Shown here: positions 49,215 through 61,575 of the stretch, piece by piece
Layout: each line of letters begins with the position of its first letter
Position numbering within the stretch: position 1 is the stretch's first letter
Source of the DNA: Pipra filicauda
Lineage: Eukaryota; Chordata; Aves; Passeriformes; Pipridae
Direction: 5' to 3'
Length of the DNA stretch: 64,000 nt
NCBI RefSeq assembly: GCF_003945595.2
Contig: NW_024104418.1
Coordinates: 488,193-552,192 of the forward strand
Made by a program: the position numbers and the translations under genes
Notes under the pieces: model-generated
Told to the model about the DNA's origin: nothing
What the model saw: the letters and a program-made list of their open reading frames with translations, nothing else
Databases searched by the model: none

Positions 49215-50278
49215 CTGAATAATCATGTTACGCAGTGAGTGAGCAGCTGGCTCACAGGTTGGGCACAAATAGTTATAATGAATGGGGTAACATCAGGCTG
49301 GCATACAGTCATTATTGGGGTTCCACAGGGCTTCATCTTAGGCCCAGTTTTCTTCAACATCTTTATTAATGACTTGGACACAGGGCTTGAAGGAATGCTA
49401 AGTTTGCTAATGACACTAAATTGGGAGGAGCTGTTGACTCCCTCGAGGGCAGAGAGGTCCTGCAGAGAGACCTTGACAAATTAGAGACATGGGAAATCAC
49501 CAATCGTATGAAGTTCAACAAGGGGAAGAGAAGGATTCTGTGTCTAGGATGGGTCAAACCTCGTTGTGTGCATAGACTGGAGAATGAAAGGCTGGAGAGC
49601 AGCACTGTGGAAAGGGACCTGGGGGTCCTGGTCATTGGCAAGTTGAATATAAGTCAATAGGTGTGCCCTGGCAGCCAGGAGGGCCAATTGTGTCCTGGGG
49701 GGCATCAGGCAAAGCATCACCAGCCGGTCGAGGGAGGTGATTGTCCTACTCTACTCTGCATTTGTGCAGCCTCACCTTTAATGCTGTGTGCAGTTTTGGT
49801 CACTGCAATATAAGAAAGATACTAAGACATTAGACAGCATCCAAAGCAGGACCACGAAGATGGTGAAGGGTCTTAGGGGGAAGCCTTATGAGGAGCAGCT
49901 TTTTTGTTCTGCCTGGAGAAGATTAGACTGAGGGGAGAGCTCGTTGCAGTCTACAACTTCCTCATGAGGAGAAGCGGGGGAGCAGGTACTGATCTCTTCA
50001 CTCTCATAACCAGTGACAGGACTTGAAGAAATGGCATGAAGTTGAGTTGGGGAAGGTTTAGGTCAGATATCAGGAAAAAGTTCTTCACCTAGAAGGTGGC
50101 TGAGCACTGGAACAGGCTCTCCAGGAAAGCAATCACAACACAAAGCCTGTCTAAGTTCAAGAAGCGTGTGGACAACACTCACAGGCACATGGTGTAAATC
50201 TTGGCGTGTCCTGTGCAGGGCCAGGAGTTGCACTTGATCTTGGTGGGACCCTTCCAACTCAGCATCTTCTATGATTTA
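49215..50278 (+). mobile_element. CR1 LINE, 5'-truncated, plus strand
   Basis: It enters in the ORF2 RT domain (GGTTCCACAGGGCTTCATCT, read as [21 protein letters not shown]) and runs to the 3' end at TCTTCTATGATT. The segment after IFINDLD has a small deletion removing the FADD catalytic box. Then come [14 protein letters not shown], the LGWVKPR and ESSTVERDLGVLV stretches, the C terminus and a 3' region with AGGTTTAGGTCAGATATCAG. Short open pieces survive (about 80 codons each) but the whole is broken. A short A run follows the 3' end. Confidence 0.92.
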
Positions 50279-50865
50279 AAAAAAAAACCAGGAAATAAAG
50301 AGAAAACCAACTGCTGCCAAAATAACAAACAAGGGTACAAATTCCTTTAAGTTCCCTGTGTCCTCTGATATTGCCATTTCATTCCTCTAGTGACATATAT
50401 AGATGGTGCTTCACTGTGTATTATTCCTGTTGTGGTTTTTTTTATTATCCTGTGTAAACTGGCAAGTGAAGGAGCCTTAGATGTCCTCAGCTCTTCATTC
50501 AGATTATCAAGAAATTTTCAAAGAAAAGTTTCAAAAATGGAATATTTTTCAAAGTCTATAACACAAATATTAAAGACTTCATCTGAAATATTATTCTTTG
50601 TCTTAGCATGCTGCAGACCTTACTATCTCCAAATTTAAACTGCAAATAGCTTTGGTAATATTAGTTCTACTCTGCACTGTGCCTGTGTCTCACAAGATGG
50701 TCTTGACTGGCTGAGACCCCATGAGGTAAGTTAGGTGACCTGAAAAATATATAGGAAAAAAAAATTAGAAAGCTGACTGTAATGTTAGAAAAAAAAGAAA
50801 CTGATCTATTTCTGGCTGAAGAAGAGAGATTATAAGTCAAGTCACACTAAATGTGCTGAAGCACT
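50279..50865. other. Unique DNA between two CR1 copies
   Basis: No feature recognised. Confidence 0.5.
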
Positions 50866-51027
50866 AGAAATGGTTGTCCAGAGGAGCTGTGGAATCTCTG
50901 TCCTTGAAGACTTACAAAGTTCTACTAGCAACCTGATCCATTAGCTCTAGTGATAGCTCTGCTTTGAGAAACAGGTTAGCATATATGACTTCCAAACAAT
51001 ACATTCCAGCCTAAATTATCCAGTAAT
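50866..51027 (+). mobile_element. Old CR1 3' fragment, plus strand
   Basis: GGTTGTCCAGAGGAGCTGTG, then ATCTCTGTCCTTGAAGACTT and CTGCTTTGAGAAACAGG, followed by a decayed ATGACTTCCAAACAATACAT, matches the last part of the CR1 3' end before its terminal repeat. It is strongly diverged. A run of 24 A follows directly. Confidence 0.72.
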
Positions 51028-51028
51028 T

Positions 51029-51052
51029 AAAAAAAAAAAAAAAAAAAAAAAA
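51029..51052. repeat. A24 homopolymer
   Basis: Twenty-four consecutive A on the plus strand directly after the CR1 fragment. Confidence 0.98.
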
Positions 51053-51124
51053 GGAAGATAGCAGCAGAGATAATGTCTCCTTTTGAATATTTTGAAATCT
51101 GGCTATAAAAATAATAGTTTTTGT

Positions 51125-51240
51125 AAAACAAACAAACCCTTCCCCCCACCACAAAAAAAAAAATCAAACAAACAGGCAAACAAAGAAAGCAGCAACAACA
51201 ACAACAAAAAAAGCCCAACCAAAGGAATCCAAACCCAACA
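51125..51240. repeat. A/C-rich low-complexity tract
   Basis: AAACAAACAAACCC, CCCCCCACC, an A11 run, AACAACAAC units and AACCCAACA words follow one another with almost no T on the plus strand. Confidence 0.85.
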
Positions 51241-53161
51241 CTATTAGGAAATAAAATATATCTTTCATTGTCAATTTGTCAAACAGGGTAAATTATGAAT
51301 AACTTGTCAACACTAAATTATCATTTCTGACAGCCAATGACAATTCCCTTAAGACACAGAATATATCTTTAAAGTTTATGACATTAGTTTTCCGTACTTT
51401 CTTCCTGTCACTAGAGCACCAAATGTGACATTAGTCACAAAAACAGCATACTTAGCCCTGGGAAAGAACAGAAGTGTCCAAGAATTTGATAGTTTCATTA
51501 ACATTAGCACATATTGTCTTTAGAGTGTATAAAATTTCTTAGCTGAAATTTTTTGCTCAAAAAATTAATAGCAAAGCATTGTAACTGAGTATTGAATTGA
51601 TAAAATATTCTATTTTTAAAATTTCTTACAATATCAAAGATCTGTTTATTCAATGATAGAGAATTTTATTTTAGTTTTCATAGAAAAACTTCAATAATTT
51701 TACTTAAGCAGTAAAAAATTAGCTTAGAATAATAGAAACTATAGAAAAAATAATTTTTTGTTTTAATTTACAGTCAAGATGTTTTCAGTATGAAACTACA
51801 TTCTTCATTTCTTATTATTCAGTTTAAACTTTGATTTGCTACATTAGCATGTAGCAATTGTCACTTACATAAGCATGTAGGTCACTAAGACTTTGCACCT
51901 AGCTGAAATTAATCTAGAAATTGTGAGTATCTGCTTGTAAGAAGCTGTTGATGTTGCAATCAGGGAAAGGCACACAACAAAATTTGTTGAAGTAAGCCAG
52001 AAGAAAAGGTTCTATCTTGTTGTGAAGCATTGTTAAAAACTATACCAAAATAATACTATGAAGAATAAAAGTGATCTCAGGAGTAGACTCAAGGACACCA
52101 GTCAGCCAGCATTTATGGCTTAATCCTACATATCCCTGTGGAGTTTGACTCTCTCCTGCTCCTCCAGAGAACACTTTCCTAAGGGATGGTGACAAAATCA
52201 AAATTGCAAACTGAAAATGTCTGGCAAAAAAGTTACATGAGGAAAACAGGTTTTCCCTGGGATTTTCTCTTCCTGAGTATTTCCAAAAGTATTTCAAGCT
52301 GTGGCTTGAGAACTGCTGGGTAAAATTCGGATCAGAGAGGCTTCGTCACAAAGACTGAAAGTGTTATCAACTTCAACTACTTCCTCCTCATAAATGCAGA
52401 AAAGACTGTGCATTTCCCCACCATTTCCAGTACTTCACTCCTAAAGAGGCTGACAAAGACCATTCAGACACTGAGTCCACCACCTAAAATGCCTAACAAT
52501 TCAGGAAAGAAAAAGCGTTATTCTTTCTCAATGTTTCATTTTTTTCCTGGGATCTCCATTAACAGAGAATGTCTTGATCTATGTTCACACGAGGGTATTA
52601 ATTCAGGTCTTGGACTTGAATTGTAACTAGGGTTCACCCATACAGCCTACATTTTGACTCATATTTGCTGTGAGTCAAAGGTGGTTTTTTAATTTAAAAC
52701 TCAAAGTCAGAATTTTAACCACGGTATCAAGGGCTAATAGAAGTCATACATTCAACATTCTGGCATTTTTGCTTTATGTTATACAGGGGTAAAAAGAACC
52801 AGAACTGGAGCCCTGAAAATAAGCATCTCATCTTCATGTTATGTGCATAAGAAAGCAAAATACAAAAGCCAAAGCTGTATTAAAAAAGTTCTACTAATTT
52901 TCCCTGATGATGGGCTTCCATATTGCCTAACCCTGACTTAAAATTAAAACTTTCCCTTAGGACATTTGTCAATTCCAGCTGGATTGTCTTTCTCTAGATT
53001 TTGAACTATGAACAGATATTTTCTTCTTCTCTTCCTAAGCAAAACAAAGGTGGTCTGATTCCAAAATTCTCTTTTCATGGACAGGCAGATGGTCCCTGGT
53101 GACAACCAACAGCTTTTATTCATCCATTGTTCTGGCATATAAATTCAGGGCAAACAGGTAG

Positions 53162-53183
53162 AAAAAAAAAAAAAAAAAAAAAA
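53162..53183. repeat. A22 homopolymer
   Basis: Twenty-two consecutive A on the plus strand. No recognisable retrotransposon body lies upstream. Confidence 0.98.
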
Positions 53184-55239
53184 CAACAAATTTTTACTTC
53201 ATGAACTCCCCACTGCTTCTATATTCCTGGAAACATCTCTTTGATATGAGTGGTACTCAAACAAAGGTGTAATAAACAGTAGGAAGAGTAGGAAGAATGG
53301 CTGAATTTATGTAAATATTATCAAAAAGTCTACCTGAAATAGCTAAGAGTAACAGCTGAGGTGACTTTTTCTCTGATTTTCAGTTTATATATCATGATTA
53401 GCTAAATTTAGATAATGTACCCTCCATGTCAGCTGTATACAAAATTGTTGCTAAGAGTAGAAATCATCTGCTCATGAGACAAGCTGGATGTATAATGGTC
53501 CATAATATTTAGACATTTGAAACTGAAAATTAGTTCAAGAAGTATATAGATTGTGTAATAAGAAACACAGAGAGAAAGGTCTAATATAACAGATGTCCTT
53601 CCTTGGTACTTAAGGCAGGTAATATATTTTTGCTTAATCAATTTCATGATCCTGATCCTTTTGGTCCTTTTTTACTCTGAATTTCTGATATAATGTGATT
53701 TTTTTGAAACATTCCATATTAGTATACTGTAAATACATTTCAACTGATAGATGATATGCCTTCTCCTGATTTATTTTATTTGCCCAAAATCTAGAATCTC
53801 ATTCTATTTAAATGTAGTCTTTTCAGACAACACTTGGTATTTTCCAAGCATAAAAATGTCTTTCTCTTTCTTTTTTTCCCTTCCCTGTAGAATAACTCTC
53901 CCAAAAGAAGCCCATAATATTTTCTATTAATTCTTTTCATTGAATCCATGTAATCAGATTCACTTCTGGTCAGAGTAGTCCAGGATACTGATACAGAGAG
54001 GAATTTAGTATAATTTTGAAGAATGTTACTTCCATGTCTCTGTTTATGTTATTCTGTTTGATTTCCATTATTTGATATTATTGTATTCTAATGTACGTTC
54101 TCCTTGTATAGCACAAAAAGCTCTTCAATATCACTGTGAAATCTATTAGCTCACTCACAAACAACGATTCTCGGTTCATAAACTGTAATTAAAGTCTAGT
54201 ATGAGATAATTATTATGGTGGCTGAATCAACTTAGGAAATATACAGAGGAAAAGCAAGTTATTTGAAAGAAATGGGGGAAAAACCCTCAAACCCTCAGTG
54301 TTTCACAGAAAATAATATAGATAGAACAGTTCTTGGAGTTCAAAGAAAAACAGTTTTGTGAATTGATTACAGAGAGGTTAAAAAGAAGAAGCTCCATGTT
54401 TTATTCTGTTGTTATTCTATCAACAAAATATTGTCAATACTCACTAATTAACAGGCTCTTTGAAAAGCTGGCTCTGATTCATGCTTTAATACAAAACATG
54501 GATTACAGTTACAGAAAGCAGTGGTTCTGAGGTGCAAAGATAAAAATTGATAATATCTGAGTTAAAAGTAGTCTATAAGCTTTGGCATAAAAAGATCCAC
54601 TGGAAAAATTTGCATAAGACTATGATAATAACGTAATTCATTTCCAAAGTAGCAAGGCAAGGATATTAAACAGAGTTTTTCCTGTTGAAAGCAACCAATG
54701 GCTAGTGATGTTTGTCTGAAATGCGACAGATAGACCCGGAGAGTCTCTGTTAGCAGTTTAATGGCTTTGAACAGTGAAACTATTGAAACTGGTAGCCATT
54801 TTCAGATGAGTTGCTGTTCTAAGGTGAACAGACTTCATTTCAAGCCTTGATGTGTTTTACTTAACAGAATTTGTTTTCTTACTTACCTGCAATGACTTTT
54901 GATTTCTTTTCTTAGGATCTGTTCTATAATTCCACATGCACCCCAGTCCTGCTGCTCTTGGATCATTACCACTTCTGACATATGCTACTCTAATGAACTC
55001 AGTCATGTCCTTAATGTTTGCTGTTAATGTAATGTTTTATTGCCTGTTAAAGCCTGTCTTCACAAATCATCAATGAGAAGGTTAGGAATTTAACTCAGTG
55101 TTGCATTCTCATACACTTGCATTATTTTACCCGTAAATCTCTTGTTATATGAGGCATCAATGAAGTATGAATTCCTGGTATTATTGTATTATTTATTTTA
55201 CTACTAAAACAATTACAGATTGCAGAACATTTTCCCTAG

Positions 55240-55475
55240 GAAGTGTGTCTTCACTCTGAATGTCTAATGAAATCTTTTTCTAATGAAAATGATTCAGTGC
55301 CTCCATACTGTCCACCTGCCAAATTATCCAGAAACACCTATGTGACTCGTAAGTCTTCCCGGACCTATTCATTCAAGTACAAAAGACTTCAGTCTGAGAC
55401 CTTCAAACAGCTTTCTCTCTCGCCATTGACTCTACCAAAAATTCAGATCCCAGTACAAAAGGTGGATTTCACCAG
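55240..55475 (+). other. Candidate internal coding exon, unidentified protein
   Basis: A 236 bp stretch is bounded by an acceptor-like ATTTTCCCTAG (ending 55239) and a donor-like CACCAG|GTAATT (55475/55476). It is open in one plus-strand frame from edge to edge, starting on a codon boundary and ending two bases into a codon. The in-frame stops lie exactly in the splice sites (TAG of the acceptor, TAA just after the donor GG). The 78 residues are polar with Ser, Lys, Pro and Tyr prominent (PPYCPPAKLSRNTYVTRKSS, then FKYKRLQSETFK) and no long hydrophobic run. They resemble an intracellular or disordered region more than chance AT-rich translation. I do not recognise the protein. No partner exon was found in the window, as expected if introns are very long. 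Confidence 0.35.
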
Positions 55476-56236
55476 GTAATTTAAATTTTGAGATGTCCCA
55501 GAACCAAAAATGAATAATACTTTTATAACACCTGCATCATGTCTTCCAGCTTTTTGCAGATGTCTCTGCTTATCTAGTCTGCCTCAAATGGATCTAGATA
55601 CATGTATTATTTTACGCATCTGAGAAATCTTTCTTCAAGCATACACGTTTTCAAGGGCAAAAATAAAAGATACCCACGAAGAACAAAACAAAACAGGCAA
55701 TTAGTGTCTGAAGCTTTAAAACATCTCCCTGTCTGTTGATGTGTTGGTCCATAATTATCTCATTCAAATTCAGCATTAACTTCTTCATGTGCAAAAGCAT
55801 TGTTAATGCAGAGAGACTGTAACGTGGTATGCCTTCACTTTTTATCAGAATTATTTCTGAGTACTTTATAGACTGTACGGTGTTTAGAAGTCAGGGAAGA
55901 AAGTAAAAGACTTGTAGAAAGTCTCCACCTGTGAAGGACAAGGCTGCCTATATAAACCCCGTGTATATAAAGGACATATCTGAGTATCCTCATAATGATA
56001 AAAACAAAAAATTGAAAAGTAATAGTTTAAATGCTGGACCAAGCTGAGTCCCTTACTATAAAAATGCTCAGACCCATTGCTCTATTAATGTTCTCTTAGA
56101 GGAAACTGTTTCTGTAAACCAGGCTGGAGGGAACTGTATAGTTCTACACTACAGATCTTCACCGAGCCAAAGTAGGTTCATTCCGTACCAGCATTCAGAG
56201 ATCCATGTTCACAAGTCCAAACACTCCCACCCCACC

Positions 56237-56271
56237 TAGATTTAAAAAAAAAAAAAATAAAAAAAAAAATC
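56237..56271. repeat. A-rich tract
   Basis: Two A runs separated by single T bases. Confidence 0.9.
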
Positions 56272-56639
56272 ACTAAATAATTATTTTCTACATGACCAAT
56301 ACAGTTTGAATTCACCAGGCAGCTCTAACAAAGAAAAGCTTGCTTGAGTCCTGTCATTACTTATTAGCATATTACTAAAATTTCTGAGGCAAAGGCTGTA
56401 TCTCTGGGTTAACAACCAGAAGACGTTATCCATTACTTCTAACTGAGTATTACTCATATCCTCTGACTGTATTTGGCAACTGGTACAAGGATTAATATCT
56501 GTGTTTCACCTCCAACTTTTTTCAATAAGGGGTCACTTTATCCTTCCTTCATCCTTTATCTTGCTACCTACTTACGTATATTCTCCCTAGGAGGGTAATA
56601 TTCTGCTCTGTGTTATTCAAGAGTCAAGCAGTGACTTCA

Positions 56640-57066
56640 GCCCATGGCAGAATGCCTCTCTCATGAGAATAGGCTGAGACCTGGGCCTGTTCAGCCTCAA
56701 GAAAAGACAACCAAGGGGGAACTTCATCGATGTATTTGAATGTATCTGAAGAGAGAGCATCAAGAAGATGAAGACAGGCTCTTCTTAGTGGTGCTAAACT
56801 ATAAGACAAGAGGCAAAAGCTAGAAACTGATGCACAGGAATTTCCACCTGAATATGAGTAAGACCATTTTTACTGTGTGAGCTACTGAGCACTGGAAGAG
56901 GTTGCCCAGAGGTGTTGTGGATTCTCCCTCACTGGAGTTTTTCAAGAACTGTCTGGACACAATTCTGTGCAATGTGTTCTAGGATGACTCCTGCTTGACC
57001 AGAGAGGTTGTACCAAACGACCCACTGTAGTCCTTTCCAACCTTATCCATTCCGTGATTCTGTGCA
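56640..57066 (+). mobile_element. CR1 LINE 3' fragment, plus strand
   Basis: TCTCTCATGAGAATAGGCTG, then GGGCCTGTTCAGCCTCAAGA and AGACAAGAGGCAAAAGC, followed by GCACTGGAAGAGGTTGCCCA and CTTTCCAACCTTATCCATTC. It closes with CCGTGATTCTGTG, the 3' terminus. This is the last part of ORF2 and the 3' region of CR1. All frames are interrupted. Confidence 0.9.
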
Positions 57067-60000
57067 GAACAAAGCAGGTAGTACATTAGAGCTAAGACAT
57101 TTACAGAGATAAATATTTTCATAAACTCAATTAACTGTGGGAAAGAAGGGCTTTCTGAGAATCATTGTCCTTCACTAGGGCACTAAACTGCAATACAAGA
57201 GGTTTCAAAATCCTGACAGAAATGAAAAATGCCTCAATTACCTCCCTTCTAAACAGTCCATATGGTATCTCATAGACAGACTCCAAGAAATAATTGTACC
57301 TAGACCTCAGCGCTTTGTAACACCCAGAACGTGAAACAGTAATAGAGCTGGACTGGGTTTCCTGATCCCCTCCAATATATAATACACAAAGAGGAAACAT
57401 GCCTAGACACGTTTGTTTCTGAGAGTCTCATGAAAGACTGGTGACATAAAACCTCTGTGCTGGTGATCCTTCACTGATGTTCTCTGAATTAATTTTGACC
57501 AAATGCTGATAGCGTTTGCTTCTGAACACTGAATCCCAAACTCAAAAGTGGTACATTTCTCTGTCTTTCCAAACCAGTCTCCAACTTAGGACTGAGAATT
57601 TTGGGCACAAGATACTCAGCCAGTTGAGTAGGATAGATAAAAAACACTGGATTTTCTCTCCTATAAACAAGAAAATCAAAAAAGTAAGTAATTTATCCAG
57701 AATCTCTTAAAAGCTTCTTTTGAAGCTTTTATGAGGGGATTTTTTTCCCCTCATCTTCTGTACCAGAACAAAAACATCCAAAAGCAAAGAGATATTTTTA
57801 GTGGCAAAGCTGCACAAGAAACTAAGGAAAGAGGTATCCTGCTGTATGTTCTATGGGCCTATAATTATAATTTACTTCCAGATAGCAAATCCAGCTTTGT
57901 TTAAGGCTCTCTCAGACTTTCAGTTTCCTCTTCTGACTTTCTCCTTCTGATAACTAGAGAGTAACCAGAATTAGAACTTTCTAGATTTGCATAAAATGAC
58001 AAACATACTACAGAGAACAGGGTGGCACTGGAAGCAAAATCATGGACTCTATTCTCTGGGAATGAGTGAACAGCAAGGTCTACATTAAGAGATCTGAGTT
58101 TGTGCACACAGAAATCAATGAGTACGTTGCTGAGCCACTGAACTGTAAAAGGAATGAAGCATCTGTTTCAGTGGAGAGACTAAATAAAAAAACACCACAC
58201 AAAATTTGTTCCAGGTCTACCTGAAATGTTTCTTTGAACACGAAATGCCTTTGAATTCTGTTGAACATTGCTAAAATTAAAAATATATTTCAGAGTGAAA
58301 TAAATCAATTTGGCAATTTTTACATATTGATTTTCTATTAATTTAAACTTCTAAGTTGAAACATTTTTTCTGATTCTGACCTGATTTCACTCTTTTTTAA
58401 ATTTCGCTTCTCTTTTGGAAACTATATATTTTTTTCCTATTTTATTATTTCACACATTTCTATGAAAATTTGAATCAAGTATTTCCACAAAAACTGCAGC
58501 TAAAAGTGGGCATTAGCTCCAGACTGAGACAACTAGGTAGGAAGGTCTAATCTAGTATTTATTCAGTTCATTCAAAGAGAAACTCACTTACTGTACTCCA
58601 TCAGTTCCCCATCTACCAACATAAGTACAGGTTATCAAAAGGCTTTATGTTATATCTTTCAGAAATTCGTATGAATTTCTCAGATTTCATAAAACATCTC
58701 AAAAGGCACTAGAAAACTCTGTGGGGCATATGAATTGACCTTTACATATCTTCTTTAGAATGAGCTGAATTGTGATCTACTGAAAATTACTCCACTGACT
58801 GATGTATCTAGATCTCCACTGACAGTACCAGGAGCCTTGAAAATTAGCATATGTGTACATCTATATCTAGACATGTAAATGTAGATACCTGTATGGAAAT
58901 GAAGTCCACTTTTACTGCCTTTTTGAAACTTCAGTCCAATAAGGGAGAGAAACAACCGCTGATTTCACTGAAAATTCTGCAGTTTAACATTTGTCATTTC
59001 AAAAAGAAAGGATGACATTTTTGTTTGTTTGTTTTTTTCTATGAAACAGTATTCTCAACATGATTTTGGGAGTCAGTCAAAACATCTTATTCAAATAAAA
59101 TTATTCTCGTTAAATATCTAAAATTTTTTAATTCTTTCCACCTTGTTTTTGGTGGATAGAGAGAATTTCTGCCAAAAAAAAAAGTCATTTGTAAATGAAA
59201 GTAAAGAAAGTGTGGATAAAGAACATCATAAATGGGCAATGAGTAAATTAAAGATGCAAATTTAAGTAGAGGAAATTCCATATCCTTCCCCTTTTTTAAA
59301 AATATCCTTCCTTATTTTTAAAGACAGACCTTGATTAGATAATGACTATAGCTGTGTGTAAGCTTGAAAATAGTATTAAAGATTTGTAGTAGAGGGCAGA
59401 CAGAGCAGAGAAGCACTCACACAGTGACTCCTTTCTCTCACTGGAAGAAGGCTGGAAAGGTTCAGCCTCTCCATTGAGTGCCAGGAGCAGCCCCACACCA
59501 TGAGGGAGCCACTTGCAGGGAAGCGAGGGATGGTCCCCTGAGGGGCTTACTCACTAATTGTGGAGTTGGCTTGGAGGAATGTAGGGCTGGAGCATCCTAG
59601 TCTTCACCAGGAAGGGGGAGTGAGTGGTGAACATGCATGCTGGTTTGCAGGGGGAAGGTAGGGGTTTACGCATCCATGTGCACCTATGTGTAAGCCACAT
59701 AGCCTGTGGAGAGGTCAATGGACCTGGAACAGCCTTTTTTTGGATTAAATAGAGAGAGGGGTGTTCAGAAACTTGTAGTTATAAATTAACATTCTCTAAA
59801 CTTCTACTGCTATGGTTTACCTGTTGTATGGCTGATATTAATCCTGAATGTACGGGTCACTGATTGCCAGTTAATTATGTGTCATTGATAAATCCATAAA
59901 CCACTTCAATCCTGATCTGGTTTAAACTATGTGAACTGAGAATTTTTTCCCTGTGGCATAAGCCTATAATAGTGAGAACTTGACTTGTTGAACTGCAAGA

Positions 60001-61157
60001 TTCTCTCCAGAAAAAAAATAAAAATGAAAGAAATAAATATTTGTTTTTACAAAGAATCATAAAAACATCATTTGGAACAATTAGCAAATTACTTTGCTAA
60101 CTGAATCTGTCAGTCAGGATCTACAGCAACCTTTCCACACTTTGAGAACACTGAAATTTTTTGAAAGGAACTCTTACTTTGGAGAATACAGAAAAGATTG
60201 AGATTTTCCTCTGAAACAGGGCCCTAAGTATGCTCAGGAAAAGAAATATAAAACCATCTGCTATTTTAACATCCAAATTGCACACAAGAAGAAATTACTT
60301 GAAGCTAATAGTCTTGCAAATAAGTGAAAGCAGATGATTCTTGAAACAGGGAGGAAAGTGGCACTTCACTTCTGAATAAAAGTAGAATGTACAGACAGAA
60401 TATAGGTAGAACCTAGACTATAAGTTTTTCAGTACCATACCATGAAACTCTTTCCTACAATTATAGCCTTCTATACTTAGAGTTGAAAAAATCTATGCAA
60501 TGTGTTATTAGTACACTTACTGTAAATTTTCTATAGTAGTATATCTGGCAATACCATACATTTTGCAATGTGTTAATTAAAAGAGGTTTTAAACGGTCAG
60601 GTCTTTCCTACTTTCCTGTCAAATGAACAAATTCAATTGGGATTATTTTCTTCACTAAATTTGCGTGATCTTGCTGTTGTAGAATCACCGTCATGATATA
60701 CTGAAATCCATTTTTCTACCTTACTGATATTTGCAGCCTTAAACGTAGGCAAGGAAGATGTTGTTGAGTCCAGAAGATCTCCATCTAGATATTAAGTCTG
60801 GCAAGTCACTACAATCAACCCTGTGTTCACTATGTTCTTGTTACAAATAAATGACATTTTAGAGACGTTCAAGCATTTGAAGTTCATTTTTTGAGACAGG
60901 GTGTTATATAATGTCTGGTAAAACAAGTTTTTATTTTATCTTTTAATTGAGCTGGAAAAATGTTTTATCCTATAGGATGTTTCTTCCTATAGGCTACAGT
61001 GTCTCCAGCATATTTTCTTGGGGAATACAAGGATGAAATCACTGGCACATTTGGAAAGAGGACCTGTGGCAATGAACTTGCCATATACAGTATGGAAAAA
61101 GTCCTGTCAGAGATGGACTAGTGAGGAAAACAGCTCAAACCTTATGGAAACAGAAGT
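57067..61157. other. Unique AT-rich DNA
   Basis: No gene or named repeat. Two perfect abutting hairpins lie at 57708-57754. A patch richer in G (about 59390-59720) differs from the background and may be a decayed LTR or leader, but no ends can be defined. Confidence 0.5.
57708..57754. repeat. Two abutting perfect inverted repeats
   Basis: First hairpin: TAAAAGCTTC (57708-57717), loop TTTT, GAAGCTTTTA (57722-57731), 10 bp stem. Second hairpin: ATGAGGGGA (57731-57739), six-T loop, TCCCCTCAT (57746-57754), 9 bp stem. They share one base at the boundary. No element around them is recognised. Confidence 0.85.
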
Positions 61158-61163
61158 TTTTAC

Positions 61164-61575
61164 TGTAGTTTAAACATGTCTCAACATGTTTGTGTATTTT
61201 CTGCAGTGTCACTGTCTCCCAGACACCCCCTGTGAAGCTATTGTCTCCCACACAAGGTGTCCTGAGGTTTCTCATTGGTCCTTTGTTAACCCTTTCTATA
61301 TTGGCTGTTGACCCCTTACCTGATGGTTTCTTTTGTGTGACCCTGAACTTGTGATTGGTCCCCTTTGACCTTCCTAAAAGCCTTATAAACCCCAACCCCA
61401 CAATAAACTTCCTCTTTCGTCCGTCCCTCCCTGGTGGTCTGTGTGTGCTCCTTGCGGGGTCACCGGGCCACGTGCAGGGGTGGGGGGAAGGGCATTCACC
61501 TCGCAGGTAATGGGGCAAGCAGCATAAGACCTGGAGGTCTCCCCCAATCTCCCCAATCCGCCGTAAGGACCCTCA
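61164..61575 (+). mobile_element. Solo LTR, avian ERV, plus strand (copy B)
   Basis: It is homologous to the LTR at 20427-20923. GTTTAAACATGTCT is shared at the start, and the core from GGTGTCCTGAGG to AATAAACT is about 90 per cent identical by eye. It keeps the CATTGGT, ATTGGCTG and GATTGGTC words, the TATA box in CCTTATAAACC (61381-61391) and AATAAA at 61402-61407. The U5 is shorter by some 70 bases than in copy A. Proposed ends are TGTAGTTTAA and GGACCCTCA, with TTTTAC (61158-61163) and TGTTAC (61576-61581) as a 6 bp flanking repeat with one mismatch. These ends are inferred. At 40 kb from copy A with different flanks, it is a separate insertion and not the mate of one provirus. Confidence 0.75.
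61381..61407 (+). promoter_or_regulatory. LTR TATA box and polyadenylation signal
   Basis: CCTTATAAACC followed by AATAAA at 61402-61407, in the same order and spacing as in copy A. Confidence 0.75.

Larger units (their letters stand above)
51053..56639. other. Mostly unique AT-rich DNA; one exon candidate
   Basis: It contains an A/C-rich tract (51125-51240), an A22 run (53162-53183), A-rich sequence at 56237-56271, a stretch near 54600-54840 with the look of conserved noncoding DNA, and the candidate exon at 55240-55475. No repeat family is recognised. Confidence 0.5.

Noticed and set aside
49239..49660. Overlapping 79 to 82 codon frames as host genes
   Set aside because: They are surviving pieces of CR1 ORF2 reverse transcriptase in two frames separated by a frameshift.
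61135..61518. 127-codon minus-strand open frame
   Set aside because: It is antisense to the solo LTR copy B, and the equivalent antisense frames in copy A differ in extent.
20427..61575. The two homologous LTRs as the ends of one provirus
   Set aside because: They are 40 kb apart with other elements and unique DNA between, no retroviral genes, and different flanking bases. Two solo insertions are simpler.
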